DNA of 64,000 nucleotides, taken from positions 62,001 to 126,000 of the forward strand of contig VTFK01000534.1 in assembly GCA_009617715.1 (NCBI GenBank), read 5' to 3'. The first letter of the stretch is position 1. Each line of letters starts with the position of its first letter. This DNA is from Plectrocnemia conspersa (taxonomy: Eukaryota > Arthropoda > Insecta > Trichoptera > Polycentropodidae). Position numbers and translations under genes: made by a program. Of the stretch, positions 57,306-64,000 are shown one piece after another. The notes beneath the pieces were generated by a model. It did not search any database, was not told the DNA's origin, and saw only the letters and a program-made list of their open reading frames with translations.

Positions 57306-60300
57306 ATGGCTCTTGCGGTGAGGTTGCTCTTTTGGGCTTTGATCCTGTATACGGCTGAAGCTCTAGTTCACGATCCAGGTGAGTTTTTACTATTTTTTTA
57401 TATTTATAAAAAACATGTGCTATGTAACGTGAAGATAAACATTGTCCGTCAGTTGGTGAAAAAGATAATAGAGGTCCATCTTCATCAAAGGTTATCTGTT
57501 GGAGAAAAGCAATACCCGTTGTGTTTTGACAAGTTTTGTAACGATTGCGGTACTGTGCCTTATTGGCTCTATATAAGGCAGTACGCACAAGGGACATGTC
57601 GAATATAACATGACACCAGCTGTTTGTCTCCTTTTAAGGCGTCTTGTCACATGTGCCTTCTTCTGGTCCACGGACAGTGTGGGCAGATCAACCTTGCGAC
57701 ACGAAAAAGAAACTCATTGTGTACCCAGAATATATTTTATTATACTCAGGTGCTTTCGAGAAAGATTTCTCTTAGATATTTATATATTATAGATATTACA
57801 GAATATGGCGACTTTTTTTTCGTTTCAAAAGATCCACTCAATATGAATAAGATCAGTTCAATTTACGAGCATATCTCTTTGTATAAAATCTAAATCAAGA
57901 TGTTTGCCACAAAAATATTAAATTGACTTTTTTTAAATATCGGTTCGTAAGGGACAATTAATTTTTTTTAAATATCGGTTCGTAAGGGACAATTAATTTT
58001 TTTTCCGAAAATCATAGAGAGAAAAAGATAAGAACTATTTTGTTGTCGATGTACATATACAGGTTTTAGAACATGATAACTGATTTTCAATAAACGTTTT
58101 TGAAAAAAATACTTAATTTACTAGTCATCTGATCTTGCTTATAAATAGATATTTATAAATCAAAAAAATAATTTGGAGAAAAAATTTATACAAAAAATTA
58201 AATTTTATTTTATATATATGCATGGGTTTTGGTTCAATTTATTTAAAAGTATTATAAAAAACATTATGTATCTTTTAATCAAGGTCGGAATAACGTAGTC
58301 TGTAAGGTCTCAGACTAGTCACCCAGAGGCCGCGGGTTCGAGCCATGGCACCTTACTTGAATTTTTATTTATAAAAATGCGCTAATATTAAAAACCGACC
58401 CTAGATGCAAAGTCACAAATATTGATTATGTCACATCATTATTTATATAGATGTTACAGATTTTCAGACTGAAAAGTCTGGTGGTTAATACTTACTTGTA
58501 GGTATTCATTGTCTGATTAACTTATCCAGTTAATACATAATTAAATAAATAAATAAACATTAGTTTTTTAGTATCTGAAAAAATGTCATTTTAAGTTTTC
58601 ATTTTCGTTTATATTTATATTTTTTTAGATGGTTATAAAATTATTTTTCCTTATTCTTATATTCGTATTCATTTTTAAATAACCGCAAATTAGTCTGAAT
58701 TGATTTATAAATACGACAAAATAGGCGACTAAATCATGACACACCTGTCTCTATCACCGCTTAATTTACATAATATGATAGTTAGTTAGTTACGCATATC
58801 ATTGTTGTCTCTAAAATACTATCGTTATATAATTTTTCATTTCAAAATTATTCAATATGGAAGTTTAAAAAAAAAAATAAACTGTTAGACAATTTTCATT
58901 CAATTATTATTTGGAACTACTATAAAATACATAACTCACATGTACAAATATATTTGGTAAAAGGTTTTTACTTCTGTAATTTAAATTTCAAAAGCTTAAA
59001 AAAAAAACATTTTCATTATACTTTTTTTTTAATTGATGTTTTTTTTTACTATTTAAATACGATACTATTATCATTTTTTATATTTAGACTAAAACTTCAA
59101 ACTCTTGTATACACACTTAGTCCGCACGAGCGAGAGATAATAAAAAAATAGTTGCATTCCGATCTGTAGTGTCCAGAAGAAGTTCGACCGGTGATGGGTC
59201 ACGTATCCCTTACAAGGAAGACAGTTTCCAGTCTGATGCACCGTTATACCCTTCTTTTTGCATTCAATTGTGCCATTTCATTTTTACCGATTGTTTCGCC
59301 ATCTCACAATATCCATCGTTACGATAGCCATATGGCGATTCGATCGACGAAATATGCTATAGTCGTTAGTGCTTTACTACTTATAAAAATATGGCTAGAC
59401 TGTCACAGTCATGATTTCAAAATTGTCATCGTTAATACGCATTATAGAGATTCGTGCATTCAAGATAAAAAAAATAGCTCGATGTCACCAAGATGGTAAC
59501 GATACTATCAAGGTTTCCGCCCACACGTAGGACCGTTCTCTTTGGTGCGTACAGAGTGGCGCAAAAACGCCTTCATTTATGCGATAATGACTTTAACAGC
59601 CATTGAAACAGTGACGCGTTAAGTAACTATATTAAAATCTAACTAAGATATCTGATATATTCCGTCGATGTTCTCATTGCTAAGGATCGTAACTTCTTAC
59701 GCCCTGAAACGTTTTTCACCTCTTCATATTCTATTTGCTCAGGATTCCCCACATTTTTTCTACAGCTAGACGCTCCATATTATTTAACTTTTAAAATCGT
59801 TATTGTATTTATATTCTATTTAAGATTTATTGAAGAAATTACTGATCGGAACAGGTAGTGTTTCTTATTTTTGAAATTCATATTAATGATCTTATATATT
59901 TATATATTACAGATATTTATCAAACTTTTCCATTATATATAAATTAACTCTAACCTAATATCTCTAAAAAATATAACTTTACCTATAAGATAAAATCATA
60001 AGCAATCGAAAAATTAAGTTAATTTTGTATGAATTTGGTTTAATCATAGACAAGGTTCATATTTTGCAAATATACAATCTTTAGTTTCGTCATGACTATT
60101 ATCATTATTAGACTGTAAAGGTATTTAAAAAATTGGTTCTTCTAAAATCTGATGAAAGATATAATTATTGTTCTGCCTGAGAAGAAATTTCTTGAAAAAT
60201 GTAAATTATTTGACTGCATTAAGAACGTGTTTTTTGCTTAGATATTTTTTATCTACATATAAAGTTGAATTTGTAAACTTTTAGTATTCCTTTCGTAGTT

Positions 60301-63300
60301 ACAATGTCGATTCTTCGCTTTTTATTAACCATATGAGAATCATGAAAAATTAAAGATCGCCACAAAGACGTGGAAGATTACTTTAACGATTTGTCACAAA
60401 AAAAAGTGAAAAAAAAGTCTTGATTGACACAGTGAAATCTCAGTATAGCGAAGCTCACGAGACCTAAGAAAAAAATTCGTTATGTACGGAATGTAAGGAA
60501 GATGATATATTTTTAATTTATTTTTTTAGCAAAGCAATATAAAGTTGATTCTCAACTTTATTTTGCATTGATCTATTTTACTACTTTTTTTGTATTAGTG
60601 TGTTTTAATAATGTATTTTACCACTTTTCTATTACTAAATTTCGAATAATTTATTCTACATTTTTTTTATATATAAATCAGCTTATGTAATTTTTTATAT
60701 ATCAATTCAGAGGCTCTCACTTTTTTTTAGAAAATTAATATAAAATATTTTTTCACTGTAATTTATTGTTATAAAAATTATTTACAATAATTCAAATCAA
60801 AATATAATATATAAATATAATATTCTGTATTAATTATTTCTTTAGTTGCATATGTAAATATGTAAATATCTGGAGTACCCTAAAACAGTGAAAGATCGAC
60901 CGACGTACATGTACGGCGATACCGCTCAGATGGTTAATACTTAAGTGCCGTGACATTAAGAGCTCATTAGGGAGGTATAAATTGACAATTTAATTTGTCG
61001 AAATATAAATGATAACCGTACAGCAAAACTGATCGCAAAAACATTTATAATGGTTTTCAAAAGCTTACATTTCACACATGTTTTTATTGATTTGCGTAAA
61101 ATAATCCTAAAGCGACAAGATAAAAAACTTATTGATTTTTTTTATTAATATACGTCTTTTTAATTTCAGTTGCATCCATAGAACTAGAAGAAGCGATCGA
61201 ACGAGATGAGTTCGTGTTCCTTTTAAAACAGACCAAGTCTTTGAAATGGATCAGACAGCAACCTGAGACTTTATTCGAGATGCGTTTTCCAGGAGAGATG
61301 AGAAGATATTCGTTAAAGCTTAACAGAAACACAGACGTTGGTAGGTGTAACTAAAAATAATTAATTTAAATATTCATATGTAAGTTATATAGATTATTTA
61401 ATTGACTTATCCTTTTCACAGTAACTTTTGAAGGAAGTGAGACGGCTCTGAGCTGGTCAGAAAGCGGACTGAGAGACGGTGGAGCTTTGGCGTTACAAGT
61501 GGACCAAACTAGCTCCAGTGGAGCTCGATTGATTCTGTACAATAATTGCAAAAAAATGGCAGAGCGACATTTGGAGCTATCGTTCAGGGATATATATTCG
61601 CAGATGGAAGAATCTTCAGTTAAAATGGTATATTTATATAATTTTCTTCTTTCACTTTGTTCCTCATAAAAGATCATCGTAACTATTAAAGATTCATTTA
61701 CAATTTTGAAAGAAAGTTAAGTTCTGACTTGTGAAAATTCCAGATGAAAGATCCTAATAAAACATTATTCCAAAAGGAAGCCTCATAAGTTTGCTATATT
61801 CGCGCCTTGGTGTTGTTTTTTTCTGCTCTTGACATTTGGGCCAATGTAATGATTTATGGCAGAAGCATATTTTTTTTATCGATAATTTTCTTATATAAAC
61901 GACATTTTACGTAATGGTTATAATTTAAACATTTAGCAACGCTGTCACTGGTCATTGCTAGCCACACTTCTTTGACTTGTCGGCATTTGTTTTGATCCAT
62001 TTGTATACATTAAGTTTCTTTTGAAAGTGGATGTAATCCCTCCAAATTTTTGATCATTTCGTGTGCTTATATAACGTCGACATAACGAATAAACTTGTTC
62101 TGTAACTAAAAAAATATTTTTACGTTTTATTGTGCTTTTAAAAAGTAATAACGGTTAAGAGACGCTAAAAATCAAAATAAATGTGTAACATTTTCTTTAA
62201 AAAAATTAAAACAATGTTTCTAAAAAATCTAAACTTGCTTGGTGAGCATACATGCAACCACAAGCACACAATCAATGACCACTAATTATAGAGAACACTT
62301 AAAATAATTTCGTAAAGCTAGTGGATGACAATTGAAAATAAACTTTATTTATTTAGGATTAAAAATGTTATACTACACATTTTCAACAACATGTCAATTG
62401 CACTAGGGTTCTAAAGTCGACATTTTATTATTGTTTAAAAGTGCGAAATATATTCTAATGCCATCTTTCAATATACTCATATATACATAGATAATAATTT
62501 TATATTCGTTAAGCAGGGACGTCATTTGTATGAGGGGGGGGGGGCGCTAGATTGAATTAAGGCATAAACATCATGTCAATAATGAATCTTAATTAAATGG
62601 ATAAATATATTAAAATGGGCGTCCATTGAATGGCCAACTTTTGGCCCTCCCCAGGAAAAATCTTAAATTACGTCCCTGATTCTAAATCTATAATTCTTCA
62701 GTTACCCTTCAAAGCAAAACTAAAAAATCAAATCTTTGCTGAAAATATTTTTTTAAATATGTCATATTAGTAAAATCATAGCAAAGTACATTTTCCCCGG
62801 TAAATATATATATTTACTAGTAAAAAATAATTTATCTGGCAGATGCTTGTAAAATTATATAATTTTAAATTTCCCATGCATTTACATATACAACATTATT
62901 TATTTACATGCGATTTATAAATGTTACAGTGAATGTGTATTATTTTAGAGAAATTATATTTTTACTAGTTTTTTACTAACGTAAATATAATTTAACTAAT
63001 AGGTATTTTGGTCAATAGTCGCAGTGCCGTCTGTGACGGTGCCGACACGATTTTATTGCTTTTGACGTGAATTTTTGACTTCTGAGAAGTGATAATTGAT
63101 TTTTGCGCTCTCTTATTGATCAAAATTCGATTCAAATATGCTTTCAATATTTGATTCTCATTTATAGATAATATACCTATTTTTTGCAATATTAATATGT
63201 AATTACAATGTTTTTCCTTGAAATAAGCATAATTTATTTTAACTTTTTGGTTTCTCTATTTAAATTAAAATATTAAAAAACGATAACTAACTGGCCAATT

Positions 63301-64000
63301 TTTGCCCCCCCCCCTGTAAAAATCTGAAATGACGTTCTTATAGTTAAAAAGGGATTGCAATCAAATTTAATGGCATATTATTAAAACGGAAAATATTTTT
63401 TAGCTCCCTTTATAGTAGAGCGACCAGATGATCTCATGGATGAGTCTAATGGTGTCCATATATATTTTAATCTCTGCAACTCGTCGCTCTTCTACACGTA
63501 CTTTGATTAGCTACAATTATATTCTTTGTTCTGTGGGCATCATACAGCTGTTTTCGCCGCTATTTTTCGGCGTTGATCCACTATTTTTTAAGTCTTAAAT
63601 GCGTAAATTTATTAAATAATTAAATACAATAATCAACAATAGTTAATTTGATGTATTAAAATTTATATAATGCTTGTAGTTAAGTTGAATTACGATAAAT
63701 TGGGGCACAAAAAAAGCTATGGTAGGCCCTGGCCCTAGTCATGATTTATTGAGTTATTCTTTACTTTTTTAGTCTCGCGAGAAACATTTCCCAGTTCACA
63801 TCATAGGCGGTCCTGCCAAAGACGTAATCGGATGCAAAAAAATCTTCGATCACAAGAAGCAACACGACTACCAAGATATCAAAGAACCCCAGAAAGAGGT
63901 CATGCAAGCCCAGCAACCGTTCAACGAAAACGAACCGTACAGAGGAGACATTCCAGTGATCAGCACTGAAAACTGCGACGGTAATTCACCTTAGTGTAAC
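57306..64000 (+). CDS. Thrombospondin, tandem paralogue TSP-2, 5' part only
   Basis: Exons seen: 57306-57378, 61170-61340, 61422-61627 and 63773-63980; the gene continues past the window. The first three exons are 73, 171 and 206 nt, exactly as in TSP-1. They encode a signal peptide (LLFWALILYTAEA) and the N-terminal LamG-like domain with [24 protein letters not shown] and LRDGG motifs. The fourth exon is 208 nt against 157 in TSP-1 and adds about 17 residues to the charged linker between HIIGG and NCD, with the reading phase kept. The coiled coil, EGF, type 3 and C-terminal exons should follow outside. No stop or frameshift is seen, so this copy looks functional as far as it goes. Intron 1 is 3.8 kb against 0.5 kb in TSP-1. 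Confidence 0.88.
57929..58004 (+). repeat. Two-copy tandem repeat, 35-bp unit
   Basis: TTTAAATATCGGTTCGTAAG GGACAATTAAT occurs twice in direct succession with a 35-bp period, nearly without change. It lies in TSP-2 intron 1. It has no evident function and may be a slippage product. Confidence 0.75.
58285..58560 (+). mobile_element. tRNA-derived SINE
   Basis: A tRNA-like head at about 58283-58357 has an A-box-like TAACGTAGTCTG, a CCCAGAGGCC spacer and a clear B box GGTTCGAGCC. The head is followed by an unrelated body and an AAATAAATAAATAAA tail near 58542. It cannot fold as an intact tRNA, so a SINE is the better call. It lies in TSP-2 intron 1. Confidence 0.65.
59191..59499 (+). other. Open frame of 102 codons, unrecognised
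   Basis: This frame lies in TSP-2 intron 1, within DNA that TSP-1 intron 1 lacks. It has no family motif that I recognise and no obvious splice or promoter context. It is more likely part of an inserted element than a gene. Confidence 0.15.
60425..60500. mobile_element. pogo/Tigger-like TIR fragment
   Basis: CTCAGTATAGCGAAGCTCAC followed by a TTCGTTATGTACGGA block resembles the ends of pogo-type elements, which carry repeated TATAGCGAA/TTCGTTATA motifs. No transposase is seen. The identification rests on motif resemblance. Confidence 0.35.
62520..63360. repeat. Composite repeat region in TSP-2 intron 3
   Basis: It has a G run at 62534 and a C run at 63307, each next to an AATGACGT or ACGTCAT motif, ACTAGTAAAAA motifs around 62815 and 62965, and a foldback arm at 63045-63150 preceded by GACGGTGCCGACACG. 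Its opposing G and C runs may mark the two ends of one inserted element. Confidence 0.5.

Noticed and set aside
58283..58357. Candidate tRNA gene with a B box
   Set aside because: The acceptor and anticodon stems do not pair properly, and the unit continues into a body with an AATAA-repeat tail, so it is a SINE head.

Overview
The window looks like part of an insect nuclear genome. It is strongly AT-rich and intron-rich, its introns follow GT/AG rules, and it is littered with decayed transposons. The clearest lineage marker is an adipokinetic hormone receptor (AKHR), a GPCR best known from insects. I cannot name the order or species with confidence. All recognised host genes lie on the + strand.

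Layout. (1) 584-22868: AKHR in six coding exons, with a first intron of about 17.8 kb full of AT-rich DNA and repeat debris. (2) 27839-29593 and 33185-35018: two tandem copies (AT-A, AT-B) of a class I/II PLP-dependent aminotransferase, 426 codons each with identical exon lengths. Each has a conserved noncoding first exon and promoter (25257-25352 and 31926-32020). (3) 36299-53910: a thrombospondin gene (TSP-1) with signal peptide, N-terminal LamG-like domain, coiled coil, EGF domains, type 3 calcium repeats and C-terminal domain. (4) 57306 to the window end: the 5' part of a second thrombospondin (TSP-2), whose exons 1-3 have exactly the same lengths as those of TSP-1. (5) Between the two thrombospondins sits a decayed copy of the last aminotransferase exon (54440-54694), so an aminotransferase-plus-thrombospondin block may have been duplicated.

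The most striking feature is in TSP-1. A single 120-nt, phase 1-1 EGF exon is present 13 times in tandem (40379-45599). The last 12 copies repeat with their introns every 340-357 bp. Each copy adds one 40-residue, six-cysteine EGF domain, and most add one N-glycosylation sequon. If all are spliced in, the protein has about 18 EGF domains instead of the 3-4 usual in this family. The array has a Cys-less copy, a truncated exon remnant and a mariner fragment at its 5' edge. Downstream there is also an intact-looking duplicated fragment of a type 3 repeat exon, and one C-terminal exon junction that does not close in frame.

The rest is mainly mobile-element debris: foldback MITEs, Tc1/mariner fragments, a non-LTR reverse transcriptase relic, a tRNA-derived SINE, hAT-like and pogo-like ends, and several unnamed dispersed families. 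Coordinates of splice junctions are my own reading and have not been checked against transcripts.
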